DNA from: CAVRRZ01 sp963723745
GTDB lineage: Bacteria; Actinomycetota; Actinomycetes; Mycobacteriales; Geodermatophilaceae
Direction: 5' to 3'
DNA: 64,000 nt
Assembly: GCA_963723745.1 (NCBI GenBank)
Contig: CAVRRZ010000005.1
Span: 1,488,001-1,552,000 of the forward strand
Shown: one piece after another, positions 1 to 8,174 of the stretch
Numbering within the stretch: position 1 is the stretch's first letter
Layout of the letters: each line of letters opens with the position of its first letter
The notes under the pieces: model-generated
Database searches by the model: none
The model's input: only the letters and a program-made list of their open reading frames with translations
Told to the model about the DNA's origin: nothing
Position numbers and translations under genes: made by a program

Positions 1-324
1 CGTCTGCCAGTCGGTGAACGGGTGCGTGCCCGCGCACATGACGCCGAGGCCGCGCTGCGCGGCCGCGGGCACCACCTCGGCGAGCGTCCCGGCCAGGTCG
101 GCCTTCGCCTCGTCGACGGTGGTGCAGATGCCGGTGATGATCTCGATCGTCGACTGCAGCAGCTCGTGCTTGGCCTTGGGGTGCTCGTCGAGACCCTCGG
201 GCCGCAGCTCCTCGAGGATCTCGATCGCCCCCGCGGTCAGCTCGCGGGTCTGCTCGTCGACGAGCTGCAGCTCCCACTCCACGCCGAGGCTGGCGCGTTC
301 GGACGACGAGAACGGGATCTGCAC
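1..324 (-). CDS. Glutamate-cysteine ligase family 2 (GCS2/YbdK-type carboxylate-amine ligase), C-terminus outside window
   Basis: Only the first 108 codons are present; the gene runs off the left edge. The N-terminus reads MQIPFSSSERASLGVEWELQ, and the GVEWE-Q-L segment followed by a helix rich in Glu and Leu is typical of the GCS2 family, which joins a carboxylate (often glutamate) to an amine or cysteine using ATP. The GTG start is forced because a TAG stop lies immediately upstream in frame. It is divergent from the purine nucleoside phosphorylase gene, with about 107 bases between the two starts. Actinobacterial members are usually free-standing and their exact substrate cannot be read from this fragment. 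Confidence 0.8.
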   Translation of the reverse strand, partial: MQIPFSSSERASLGVEWELQLVDEQTRELTAGAIEILEELRPEGLDEHPKAKHELLQSTIEIITGICTTVDEAKADLAGTLAEVVPAAAQRGLGVMCAGTHPFTDWQT

Positions 325-417
325 CTACGGAAGTCTAGGGACGATCACCCGCCACCACCCCCTGACAGGACGCCGTTCCCCCCTGAGGCGCCGCCGTCAC
401 CCGGACGGACGACGCGC

Positions 418-423
418 TAGCGT
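418..423 (+). promoter_or_regulatory. -10-like hexamer TAGCGT of the pnp operon
   Basis: TAGCGT fits the actinobacterial TANNNT -10 pattern and ends 8 bases before the GTG start of the purine nucleoside phosphorylase gene. No Shine-Dalgarno site lies between them, so the transcript is probably leaderless. This is an inference from spacing alone. Confidence 0.4.
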
Positions 424-431
424 CCCCGACC

Positions 432-1238
432 GTGACGCAGCCACCGAACGACCCCGCAGCCCTCGCCGCCCGTGCCGCCGCGGCGCTCATCGATGCGGTG
501 GGTGGGGGCCACGACGCGGCCGTCGTCATGGGGTCGGGCTGGGCCCCGGCCGCCGACGCGTTCGGCGAGCCCGCCGCCTCGGTCGCGATCGGCGATCTCC
601 CCGGCTTCGCCGCCCCGACCGCCGTCGGGCACGGCGGCGAGATCCGCTCGGTGCGGGTCGGCGACCGGAAGGTGCTGCTCTTCCTCGGACGCACCCACCT
701 CTACGAGGGCCGCGGCGTCGAGCCGGTGGTCCACGGCGTGCGGACGGCGGCCGCGGCGGGCGTGCGCACCGTCGTCCTGACCAATGCCGCGGGCGGGCTG
801 CGCCCCGACCATCGGGTAGGCCAGGCCGTGATCATCAGCGACCACCTGAACCTCACCGCCCGGTCTCCGCTGGTCGGCGCCAGGTTCGTCGACCTGACCA
901 CGCTGTACTCCCCCCGGCTGCGGGACGTGGCCAGGCAGCTCGACCCCGACCTGACCGAGGGCGTGTACGCCGCGCTGCCCGGCCCGCACTACGAGACGCC
1001 GGCCGAGATCCGCATGCTCCGCACGATGGGCGCCGACCTGGTCGGCATGTCCACGGCGCTGGAGGCGATCGCGGCCCGCGCCGAGGGGCTGGAGGTCTTC
1101 GGCCTCTCGCTGGTCACCAATGCCGCCGCCGGGGTGACCGGCGAGGCCCTGGACGGCGCCGAGGTCGTCGCCGCCGGGCAGGCCGCGGCCGCCCGGCTGG
1201 GCGAGCTGCTGGTGCGGTTCGTGGAGCGCATCCCGTGA
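432..1238 (+). CDS. pnp: Purine nucleoside phosphorylase
   Basis: A 268-residue protein of the trimeric PNP/MTAP family, which splits purine (deoxy)nucleosides with phosphate to give free base and (deoxy)ribose 1-phosphate. Family segments are visible: VVMGSGW near residue 32 (phosphate-binding loop), LGRTHLYEG, VLTNAAGGL, and PGPHYETPAEIRMLRTMGADLVGMST, here described by its ends PGPHYE and VGMST. The C-terminal SLVTNAAAG is the base-binding Asn region. It overlaps the next gene by 4 bases (GTGA). With the mutase at 2095 and deoC at 7177 it belongs to a nucleoside salvage neighbourhood with the same order as mycobacterial deoD-pmmB. The start is GTG with a -10-like box just upstream. Confidence 0.93.
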   Translation: MTQPPNDPAALAARAAAALIDAVGGGHDAAVVMGSGWAPAADAFGEPAASVAIGDLPGFAAPTAVGHGGEIRSVRVGDRKVLLFLGRTHLYEGRGVEPVVHGVRTAAAAGVRTVVLTNAAGGLRPDHRVGQAVIISDHLNLTARSPLVGARFVDLTTLYSPRLRDVARQLDPDLTEGVYAALPGPHYETPAEIRMLRTMGADLVGMSTALEAIAARAEGLEVFGLSLVTNAAAGVTGEALDGAEVVAAGQAAAARLGELLVRFVERIP

Positions 1239-2098
1239 GCGGCCCCGTGCTGCTGACCGGTGCGGCCGGGCGCATCGGGACGGTGCTGCGCGGTGGCCTG
1301 CCCGAGCGCGGATTCGTGCTGCGCTGCCTGGACGTGGTCCCGATCGTCGAGACCCGACCCGGCGAGGAGCACGTGGTCGCCGACGTGGCCGACCTCGCCG
1401 CCATGGTCGACGCCGCACAGGGCGCGTCCGCGATCGTGCACATGGCCGGCATCTCGGGGGAGTCGACCTGGCCGGCCATCAGCCGCGCCAACATCGAGGG
1501 CACGTACGCCACGCTCGAGGCCGCCCGCCGCGCCGGCGTGGGCCGGGTCGTGCTGGCCAGCAGCAACCACGCCACCGGCTACACGCCGCGGCCGGCGTCC
1601 GGCCTGCTCCGCGAGGGCGACGCCCCACCGCGACCCGACACCTACTACGGGGTCTCGAAGGTGACCATGGAGGCGCTGGGCTCGCTGTACGCCGACCGCT
1701 ACGGCCTCGACGTCGTCTGCCTGCGCATCGGCAGCGCGTTCGCCGAGCCGACCACCACCCGGCAGCTGTCCACCTGGCTGTCACCGGCCGACACCGTCGC
1801 GCTGGTCGACGCCGCCCTGACCGCGCCCTCCCCCGGCTTCGCCGTCGTCTGGGGCGTCTCGGCCAACACCCGCAACTGGTGGGACCTCACCTCGGCCCGG
1901 GCGCTGGGCTACGACCCGCAGGACGACGCCGAGGTCTACGCCGAGGCGCTGATCGAGGCGCTCGGCGAGCCCGACCTCACCGACCCGGTGCACGGGCGCG
2001 TCGGCGGCGAGTACACGACCGCCGAGTTCGACGCCGAGAACTTCGAGCCGCCGGCCCCCCGCGGCGACAGCGCGCCCGGCAGCGGGGCGGACCGGTGA
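1235..2098 (+). CDS. NAD-dependent epimerase/dehydratase (extended SDR; uronate dehydrogenase-like)
   Basis: A 287-residue short-chain dehydrogenase. The N-terminus has the nucleotide-binding glycine motif TGAAGRIG at about residues 7 to 14, an ADVAD segment binding the adenine, IVHMAG, the catalytic Ser pair ASSNHATGY, and the active-site YYGVSK (Tyr-x3-Lys). The layout is closest to uronate dehydrogenases and related sugar dehydrogenases, but the substrate is not certain. It starts with a GTG that overlaps the pnp stop by 4 bases and ends in a GTGA overlap with the phosphohexomutase, so the three genes form one operon. A role in handling sugar released from nucleosides is an inference from position. 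Confidence 0.82.
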   Translation: MSGPVLLTGAAGRIGTVLRGGLPERGFVLRCLDVVPIVETRPGEEHVVADVADLAAMVDAAQGASAIVHMAGISGESTWPAISRANIEGTYATLEAARRAGVGRVVLASSNHATGYTPRPASGLLREGDAPPRPDTYYGVSKVTMEALGSLYADRYGLDVVCLRIGSAFAEPTTTRQLSTWLSPADTVALVDAALTAPSPGFAVVWGVSANTRNWWDLTSARALGYDPQDDAEVYAEALIEALGEPDLTDPVHGRVGGEYTTAEFDAENFEPPAPRGDSAPGSGADR

Positions 2099-3726
2099 GC
2101 GCCGAGCTGTTGAGCACCGCCCGCGCCTGGGCGGACGACGACCCGCACGACGGCGACCGGGCCGAGATCGAGGCGCTCATCGAGGCCGAGAACGTCGAGG
2201 AGCTCGCCCGGCGGTTCGCCGGGCCGCTCACCTTCGGGACGGCGGGTCTGCGCGGCCCGCTGCGCGCGGGACCGGCCGGCATGAACGCCGCCGTCGTCAC
2301 CCGCGCCGCCGCCGGGCTGGCCCGCTACCTGGTCGACGAGGGCCACGCCGGCGCCGGCGTGGTCATCGGCTTCGACGCCCGGCGACGGTCCGACGAGTTC
2401 GCCCGCATCTCCGCCGAGGTGCTCAGCGGCGCCGGGTTCGCCGTCGAGGTGCTGCCCCGCCCGCTGCCCACGCCGGTGCTGGCCTTCGCCGTCCGGCACC
2501 TGGGCTGCGCCGCCGGCGTCATGGTCACCGCGAGCCACAACCCGCCCGACGACAACGGCTACAAGGTCTACCTCGAGCAGGGCGCGCAACTGGTGCCACC
2601 GGCCGACCGCCGGATCGAGGCCGCGATCACCGCCGTCGGCCCCGCGCGGGAGGTCCCGCGCTCCGACGACTGGGTCACCCTGGACGACGAAGTGCTCACC
2701 GACTACGTGACCGCGGTCGTGCGCGCGCTCGACCCCGAACGGGTGCCCGCGGCCGACCGGGCCGCCCTGCGCGTGGCGTACACGGCGATGCACGGCGTCG
2801 GCGCCTCCACCACGCGCCTGGTGTTCGCCGCGGCGGGCTTCGCCGAGCCGGCCGCCGTGCCGGAGCAGGACGCGCCCGACCCGGCCTTCCCGACCGTCGC
2901 GTTCCCGAACCCCGAGGAACCCGGCGCGGTCGACCGGCTGGTCGAGGTGGCCCGACGGGCCGGTGCCGACGTCGCCATCGCCCAGGACCCCGACGCCGAC
3001 CGCTGCTCGGTCGTCTGCGACGGCCGGCAGCTCACCGGCGACGAGGTGGGCGCGCTGCTGGCCGACTGGCTGCTGCGCCGCGGCGTGCACGGCACCTACG
3101 CCGCCTCCCTCGTCAGCGGGTCACTGCTGTCGGCGCTGGCGACGACGCACGGCGTGCGCTTTGCCGAGACCCCGACCGGGTTCAAGTGGATCGTCCGCGC
3201 CGGGACGCCCGACCAGCCACTGGTCTACGGGTACGAGGAGGCCCTCGGCTACGCCGTGGCGCCCGACGTCGTCCGGGACAAGGACGGCATCTCCGCCTCG
3301 CTGGCTGTGGCGCTGCTGGCCGCGGAGCTGAAGGCGTCGGGCCGCACCCTGCTCGACCGGCTCGACGAGCTGGCCGCCGAGCACGGGCTGTTCGTCACCG
3401 GGCAGCTGTCGGTGCGGGTCGAGGACCTCACGCTCATCTCCGACGCCATGGCCCGGCTGCGGGCGAACCCGCCATCCACCCTGCTCGGCCGGCCCGTGCA
3501 GTACGCCGACCTCGCCGAGCTGGACCCCCCGGTGGACGCCGTCCGCCTGCTCGGCGACGGCGTCCGGGTGATCGCGCGGCCGAGCGGCACCGAGCCCAAG
3601 CTCAAGTGCTATCTGGAGACCGTCGTGCCGGTGCACGACGACGCCGGTCTCATCGCGGCCCGTGGCCGCGGCGCCGACGAGCTCGACGAGCTGCGCGCAC
3701 AGATGTCGGCGGCCCTGGGTCTCTGA
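2095..3726 (+). CDS. pmmB: Phosphomannomutase/phosphoglucomutase family (possible phosphopentomutase)
   Basis: A 543-residue alpha-D-phosphohexomutase. It has the substrate-entry motif TFGTAGLRGPLRAGPAGMN (ends TFGTAG and GPAGMN), the phosphoserine loop TASHNPPDDNGYKVY with catalytic Ser, the Mg-binding DPDADR, the sugar-binding GYEEALGY and the C-terminal phosphate-binding RPSGTEPKLK. All four loops are intact. Length and position match the mycobacterial PmmB downstream of deoD. Because its operon partner releases ribose 1-phosphate and deoC lies nearby, conversion of (deoxy)ribose 1-phosphate to the 5-phosphate is a reasonable inferred activity; the sequence itself proves only a phosphosugar mutase. 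The GTG start overlaps the previous stop by 4 bases. Confidence 0.9.
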   Translation: MSAELLSTARAWADDDPHDGDRAEIEALIEAENVEELARRFAGPLTFGTAGLRGPLRAGPAGMNAAVVTRAAAGLARYLVDEGHAGAGVVIGFDARRRSDEFARISAEVLSGAGFAVEVLPRPLPTPVLAFAVRHLGCAAGVMVTASHNPPDDNGYKVYLEQGAQLVPPADRRIEAAITAVGPAREVPRSDDWVTLDDEVLTDYVTAVVRALDPERVPAADRAALRVAYTAMHGVGASTTRLVFAAAGFAEPAAVPEQDAPDPAFPTVAFPNPEEPGAVDRLVEVARRAGADVAIAQDPDADRCSVVCDGRQLTGDEVGALLADWLLRRGVHGTYAASLVSGSLLSALATTHGVRFAETPTGFKWIVRAGTPDQPLVYGYEEALGYAVAPDVVRDKDGISASLAVALLAAELKASGRTLLDRLDELAAEHGLFVTGQLSVRVEDLTLISDAMARLRANPPSTLLGRPVQYADLAELDPPVDAVRLLGDGVRVIARPSGTEPKLKCYLETVVPVHDDAGLIAARGRGADELDELRAQMSAALGL

Positions 3727-3819
3727 CCCCGCCGGGCGGTTTCGCACCACTCGTCACACGGGTTCCGCGGCCCCGGCGCGGCGCGATGTGAACGGCCCGT
3801 CACATGTCATTGTCGCTGC

Positions 3820-5148
3820 GTGACGGCCACCCGGGGATCGGAGTCCGCCCGCGCCGAGGAGACGGCCCGGCGTCCCGGCCCGCTGCACGCCCTCACCGGG
3901 CTGCGGCTGGTGGCCGCGCTGGCGGTGTACTTCTCGCACATCGCCGCACCCGCCGGCGCGCCCGACTGGCTGCACGCGCTGCAGAAGTCCGGCTACGCCG
4001 GCGTGACGTTCTTCTTCGTGCTGTCGGGCTTCGTGCTCGCGCTGAACTACTTCGACTCGCTGCGCACCAGGCAGCAGGTCTGGTCGTACGCCGCGGCGCG
4101 GTTCGCCCGCGTCTACCCGCTCTACCTCGCCGTGCTGTCGTGGCCGAGCGTGCACCTGTGGGCCTCGGGGGAGCTCGCCGAGTGGCACCTGCTGCAGAAG
4201 GTGCTCGGCATCCAGGCGTGGAACCCCGACCTGCGGGTCGCGTTCGGGTTCGTCGGCCCGGCCTGGTCGATCAGCGTCGAGCTGTTCCTCTACGCGACGC
4301 TGCCCCTCCTGGTGCCGGTGCTCCGGCGGCTGGACCGGCAGATCGCGACGCTGCTCACCTCGATCGCCGTGGTCCTCGCGGTGCTGTTCGTCCTGGCCTA
4401 CCTCTTCGAGGCCGCCGGCCGGGGTGACCTGCCGGCCACCGACCCGTCCTCGGCGCACCGCTGGCTGTACCGCACGCCGCTGTCGCGCATCGGCGACTTC
4501 GTCGTCGGCATCCTCGCCGCCCGGCTCTACCTGCGGCTCCGGGACCGCGGCATCGGAACCCGGCTGAGCGGCTGGCTGATCCCGTCGTCGGTCCTCCTCA
4601 CCTGCCTGCTCGCCTCCCGGCCGGAGCTGGTCAACAGCGCCTGGTCCTGGGACGCGATGTACGCCCCGCCCGCGGTGGCCCTGATCCTGGGCCTGGCGCT
4701 GGCGCCGCGGCACCCGGTCAGCCGGGTGCTGAGCATCCCCGTGGTCGTGTTCCTCGGCGAGGCGTCGTTCGCCTTCTACCTGATCCACATCACCGTGACC
4801 CGGATGGTCGACGCGGGCAGCTGGGCCGACGGCGTCACCGTGCACACCGTCGTCGTGGAGCTGTTCAACCTCGGCTTCGCGATGATCGTGGCCATCGGGC
4901 TGCACGTGGGCATCGAGCGCCCGGCGCGGCCGCTCGTGAAGCGCTTCCTCGACCCTCCGCGCCGGGCCCGCACCGGTCGCACGCCGCCGCCGCGACACGA
5001 CCGCGTCGCCGCGGCCGAGGACGACGAGCCGGTCACCGCGCCGATCCCCGTCGTGCGATTCGCCGGCGACCTGCGACCCCCGGTGCGCGACGCCGGGCCC
5101 CGCACCGGCGAGGCGCCCGCGCGGGGCCCACTGGTCCCGCTGGGCTGA
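3820..5148 (+). CDS. Acyltransferase family 3 membrane protein (OafA/YrhL-like)
   Basis: A 442-residue polytopic membrane protein. Near residue 25 it has the family opening LTGLRLVAALAVYFSH, followed by VTFFFVLSGFVL and YAAARFARVYPLYL, with about ten hydrophobic segments up to residue 380. Such proteins O-acylate cell-surface sugars or lipids. The last 60 residues are a Pro/Arg/Ala-rich cytosolic tail of low complexity. The GTG start lacks a clear ribosome site. Upstream, GTGAAC and GTCACA at 3788 and 3799 are 11 bases apart. It is convergent with the oxidoreductase at 5175. The acceptor is unknown. Confidence 0.88.
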   Translation: MTATRGSESARAEETARRPGPLHALTGLRLVAALAVYFSHIAAPAGAPDWLHALQKSGYAGVTFFFVLSGFVLALNYFDSLRTRQQVWSYAAARFARVYPLYLAVLSWPSVHLWASGELAEWHLLQKVLGIQAWNPDLRVAFGFVGPAWSISVELFLYATLPLLVPVLRRLDRQIATLLTSIAVVLAVLFVLAYLFEAAGRGDLPATDPSSAHRWLYRTPLSRIGDFVVGILAARLYLRLRDRGIGTRLSGWLIPSSVLLTCLLASRPELVNSAWSWDAMYAPPAVALILGLALAPRHPVSRVLSIPVVVFLGEASFAFYLIHITVTRMVDAGSWADGVTVHTVVVELFNLGFAMIVAIGLHVGIERPARPLVKRFLDPPRRARTGRTPPPRHDRVAAAEDDEPVTAPIPVVRFAGDLRPPVRDAGPRTGEAPARGPLVPLG

Positions 5149-5174
5149 AGCGCCTCGGCGCGGGGGCGGTCCGG

Positions 5175-6068
5175 TCAGGTCCCGACCGGCTCCCGGCAGC
5201 CGGACTCCAGTGCGCGCTGCGCGGCGGTCAGGACGACGGTGACGGAGCGGGCGAAGCCGACATCGCACGGGTGGGCGCCGCCGGTCAGCGCCGCCGCCAT
5301 CAGGTCGGAGATCGCGCCGGCGCAGGCGTCCAGCGGGGGGCTCGCCGGGTCGGGCAGCAGCACCAGCCGGCCGGCCTCCCCGTGCACGAAGGTCTCCGTG
5401 CCGGCCGACATCGGGGTCGCCGTCGACGAGACGGTCACCGTGCTGGCGACCCCACCCTCGTGGTGCAGCACCAGGTGCACCGTGTCGCCCGCTCCCCCGC
5501 CGGCCTGGACGGCGACGACCGGACCCAGCGCCGGCACCAGCAGGGCGAGCGCGTGCGGCCCGACGTCCCACAGCGCCCCGTGGTCGTGCCGCCAGGGGGA
5601 GGCGTCGAACTGGCTGACGGCCGGCGACCCCAGCCAGCTCACCGAGCCCCCGTGCAGGGGCGCGCGCCCGGCCTCCCGCAGCCACGTCGCGGTCGCCGTC
5701 CGGAACCGGTCGGGAAACAGCACGACCGACGCCACCCCCGCCGTCGCGACGGCATCCACCACGCGGTCGGCCTCGGCGACCGTGAACGCCAGCGGCTTCT
5801 CCAGGAGCAGGTGCGTCCCGGCCTGCGCCGCCGTCACCGCCAGGCCCACCTGGACGTCGGGCGGCACCGCCACGGCCACCGCGTCGCAGCCGGCCAGCAG
5901 GGCGTCGAGATCGTCTCCCCCCGGCACCTCGTACTCGGCGCCGACGTCGGCCGCCTTCCGGGCGTCGCGGCCCCAGACCCCGACGAGCTCGGCGTCGGGG
6001 TGCGCGGCGAGAGCCGCCGCGTGGACCTTCCGCGCCCGTGAACCGGTCCCGAGGACGCCGAAGCGCAC
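5175..6068 (-). CDS. Gfo/Idh/MocA family oxidoreductase
   Basis: A 297-residue NAD(P)-dependent oxidoreductase. The N-terminal Rossmann fold begins MRFGVLGTGSRARKVH and has the family EKP motif in LLEKPLAFT near residue 92, where Lys contacts substrate. The middle domain has SWLGSPAVSQFDASPWRHDHG and WDVGPHAL (ends SWLGS and PHAL), where the His of DVGPHAL is the usual catalytic position. Substrate, normally a sugar or cyclitol, cannot be deduced. It follows upp with a 2-base gap, so the two are probably co-transcribed. Confidence 0.88.
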   Translation of the reverse strand: MRFGVLGTGSRARKVHAAALAAHPDAELVGVWGRDARKAADVGAEYEVPGGDDLDALLAGCDAVAVAVPPDVQVGLAVTAAQAGTHLLLEKPLAFTVAEADRVVDAVATAGVASVVLFPDRFRTATATWLREAGRAPLHGGSVSWLGSPAVSQFDASPWRHDHGALWDVGPHALALLVPALGPVVAVQAGGGAGDTVHLVLHHEGGVASTVTVSSTATPMSAGTETFVHGEAGRLVLLPDPASPPLDACAGAISDLMAAALTGGAHPCDVGFARSVTVVLTAAQRALESGCREPVGT

Positions 6069-6070
6069 GC

Positions 6071-6694
6071 TCAGACCGCGCCGAACTGACGGTCGCCGGC
6101 GTCACCCAGGCCGGGCACGATGTAGGCCTTGTCGTTGAGGCCCTCGTCGACGGAGGCGGTGAACACCCGCAGCGGCAGGCCGCTGTCCTCCAGCCGGCGG
6201 ATGCCGTCGGGGGCGGCCAGCGCGCAGAGCACCGTGATCGAGGTGGCCCCGCGCGCGGTGAGCAGGCCGCAGCAGTGCACCAGCGAACCGCCGGTGGCCA
6301 GCATCGGGTCGAGCACGAACACGTCGCGGTCGACCAGCGACTCCGGCAGCGAGGCCATGTAGGCCTCCGGCTGGAACGTCTCCTCGTTGCGCGCCAGGCC
6401 GACGAAGCCCATCTGCGACTCCGGCAGCATCCCGTGCGCGGTGTCGGCCATCCCCAGCCCGGCGCGGAGCACGGGCACGATCAGCGGCGGCGCGGCCAGC
6501 CGGTAGCCGGTGGTGCCGGTGACCGGGGTGGTGATCGGCTCCTCGGCCAGCGCCAGCTCGCGGGTGGCCTCGTACACGAGCATCTGGGTCAGCTCGCGCA
6601 GGGCGGCGCGGAACGCCGCGTTGTCGGTGCGCTCGTCGCGCATGCGCGAGAGGCGGGCGCGGGCGAGCGGGTGGTCCACGACGGTCAGCTGCAC
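6071..6694 (-). CDS. upp: Uracil phosphoribosyltransferase
   Basis: A 207-residue type I phosphoribosyltransferase that makes UMP from uracil and PRPP. It begins VQLTVVDHPLARARL, which aligns with the usual family start, so the GTG at 6694 is preferred over an in-frame start 33 bases upstream. The PRPP loop VFVLDPMLATGGSL is at about residues 126 to 139, and the uracil-binding end YIVPGLGDAGDRQFG is intact. It salvages uracil released by the pyrimidine phosphorylase encoded at 16978, and is divergent from the small secreted protein at 6815. Confidence 0.95.
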   Translation of the reverse strand: MQLTVVDHPLARARLSRMRDERTDNAAFRAALRELTQMLVYEATRELALAEEPITTPVTGTTGYRLAAPPLIVPVLRAGLGMADTAHGMLPESQMGFVGLARNEETFQPEAYMASLPESLVDRDVFVLDPMLATGGSLVHCCGLLTARGATSITVLCALAAPDGIRRLEDSGLPLRVFTASVDEGLNDKAYIVPGLGDAGDRQFGAV

Positions 6695-6814
6695 GCGCGA
6701 CACCGTATCGGCACACCGCGGCGTCACTGCACGGTTGCAGAAACGCCCTGGGCGGACACCGCGGACCGCAGTAGCGTCAGCTCACGTTCGCGGGGTCGTG
6801 TGGAGGTGTCAGCG

Positions 6815-7111
6815 ATGCGCCGCAGGCTCGGACTTCTCGTGGTGAGCGCGTGGCTCGCCCTCGCAGGCGCGGTCGTGACGGCCGCCCCGGCCGGGGCCGT
6901 TCCAGGCCACTGCCCGCCGGGATGGCTCGTCCAGGGGGCGGACGGTGAGCGCCGCAACGTGGGCGGCACAGGACCGGCCGACGGCATCTGCTCCTGCTTC
7001 CCGGCCGGACGTCCTGGGGAGCGGCGCAACGTCGGCGGCACAGGACCGGCCGACGGCTTCTGCCCGCCCGGCCTCGCGAAGATCCGGATCGACCGCAACA
7101 TCGGCGGCTGA
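6815..7111 (+). CDS. Small secreted Cys/Gly-rich protein with RNVGGTGPADG repeats, unknown function
   Basis: A 98-residue protein that I cannot assign to a family. Residues 1 to about 29 form a clear Sec signal peptide (Arg-rich start, hydrophobic LVVSAWLALAGAVVTA, Ala-x-Ala-type cleavage region). The mature part of about 68 residues is modular: CPPGW, then RNVGGTGPADG followed by Cys, a CSCFPAGRPG linker, RNVGGTGPADG followed by Cys again, CPPGL, and a last partial repeat RNIGG. The two full repeats are nearly identical in DNA (6949-6993 and 7021-7065). The ATG is supported by a good ribosome site GGAGG at 6802-6806. It sits alone between divergent upp and deoC. Confidence 0.75.
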   Translation: MRRRLGLLVVSAWLALAGAVVTAAPAGAVPGHCPPGWLVQGADGERRNVGGTGPADGICSCFPAGRPGERRNVGGTGPADGFCPPGLAKIRIDRNIGG

Positions 7112-7164
7112 ACCGACCTCACCCGGCGGGAGCAGTGCCGATCGGGCGGGCCTTGCGGTCGGGG

Positions 7165-7170
7165 GACAAT
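7165..7170 (+). promoter_or_regulatory. -10-like hexamer GACAAT upstream of deoC
   Basis: GACAAT ends 6 bases before the deoC ATG, which is the right spacing for transcription to start on or next to the initiation codon. This suggests a leaderless mRNA. It is a pattern call only. Confidence 0.4.
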
Positions 7171-7176
7171 GGCGGC

Positions 7177-8172
7177 ATGACCCACCTGCTCGACCCGACA
7201 GCGCTGTCGGAGGCGCCCCCGCCGGTGACCCGTCCGCTGGCGCCCTACACCGACGTCGTGGCCTCCGACGCCGCCTTCCGCGCGTTCCTCCACGGCCTGC
7301 CCGGGGTCGACCAGGTCGGTGCCGAGGCGCGCGCGGCCACCCTCGGCACGCGCTCGATCAAGACCACCGCGAAGGCGTGGGCCATCGACACCGCCATCGC
7401 CATGGTCGACCTGACCACGCTCGAGGGCGCCGACACCCCCGGCAAGGTGCGCTCGCTGGCCGCGAAGGCGCGCCGGCCCGACGCAGCCGACCCCTCCTGC
7501 CCGTCGGTGGCCGCGGTGTGCGTCTACGGCGACCTCGCCGGCGTCGCACGCGAGGCGCTGGCGGGCACCGGCATCCACGTGGCCGCCGTCGCCACCGCCT
7601 TCCCGAGCGGCCGCGCGTCGCGCGCGGTGAAGCTCGCCGACGTGCGGGACGCGGTGGCAGCCGGCGCCGACGAGATCGACATGGTCATCGACCGCGGGGC
7701 GTTCCTGGCGGGGCGCTACCTCGACGTCTTCGACGAGATCGTCGCCGTGAAGGAGGCCTGCGGAGACGCACACCTCAAGGTCATCCTCGAGACCGGCGAA
7801 CTGGTCACCTACGACAACGTCCGCCGTGCCTCGTGGCTGGCGATGCTCGCCGGCGGCGACTTCATCAAGACCTCCACCGGCAAGGTGTCCCCCGCCGCCA
7901 CCCTGCCGGTCACCCTGGTCATGCTCGAGGCCGTCCGCGACTTCCGCGCCGCCACCGGCCGCCAGATCGGCGTCAAGCCGGCCGGCGGCATCCGGACGAC
8001 GAAGGACGCCATGAAGTACCTGGTGCTCGTCAACGAGACGGCCGGACCCGACTGGCTGACCCCCGACTGGTTCCGCTTCGGCGCCTCCAGCCTGCTCAAC
8101 GACCTGCTGCTGCAGCGCCAGAAGCTGCGCACCGGCCACTACTCCGGCCCCGACTACGTGACGGTGGACTGA
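7177..8172 (+). CDS. deoC: Deoxyribose-phosphate aldolase
   Basis: A 331-residue class I aldolase of the longer DeoC type. It cleaves 2-deoxyribose 5-phosphate into glyceraldehyde 3-phosphate and acetaldehyde. Visible landmarks are DLTTLEGADTPGKV near the N-terminus, HLKVILETGEL, DFIKTSTGKVSPAATL with the Schiff-base Lys, and GVKPAGGIRTTKDA with the second Lys. I chose the ATG at 7177 rather than a start 42 bases upstream because the homologous region begins there and a -10-like box lies just before it. Two bases separate it from the aldehyde dehydrogenase, which would remove the acetaldehyde product. Confidence 0.94.
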   Translation: MTHLLDPTALSEAPPPVTRPLAPYTDVVASDAAFRAFLHGLPGVDQVGAEARAATLGTRSIKTTAKAWAIDTAIAMVDLTTLEGADTPGKVRSLAAKARRPDAADPSCPSVAAVCVYGDLAGVAREALAGTGIHVAAVATAFPSGRASRAVKLADVRDAVAAGADEIDMVIDRGAFLAGRYLDVFDEIVAVKEACGDAHLKVILETGELVTYDNVRRASWLAMLAGGDFIKTSTGKVSPAATLPVTLVMLEAVRDFRAATGRQIGVKPAGGIRTTKDAMKYLVLVNETAGPDWLTPDWFRFGASSLLNDLLLQRQKLRTGHYSGPDYVTVD

Positions 8173-8174
8173 CC

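Noticed and set aside
14..2098. A 694-codon open frame on the plus strand suggesting a large fusion protein
   Set aside because: Only the last 287 codons match a real family; the first part is Arg/Pro-rich and lies antisense to the ligase gene and over pnp in another frame. The true gene starts at 1235 in a GTGA overlap.
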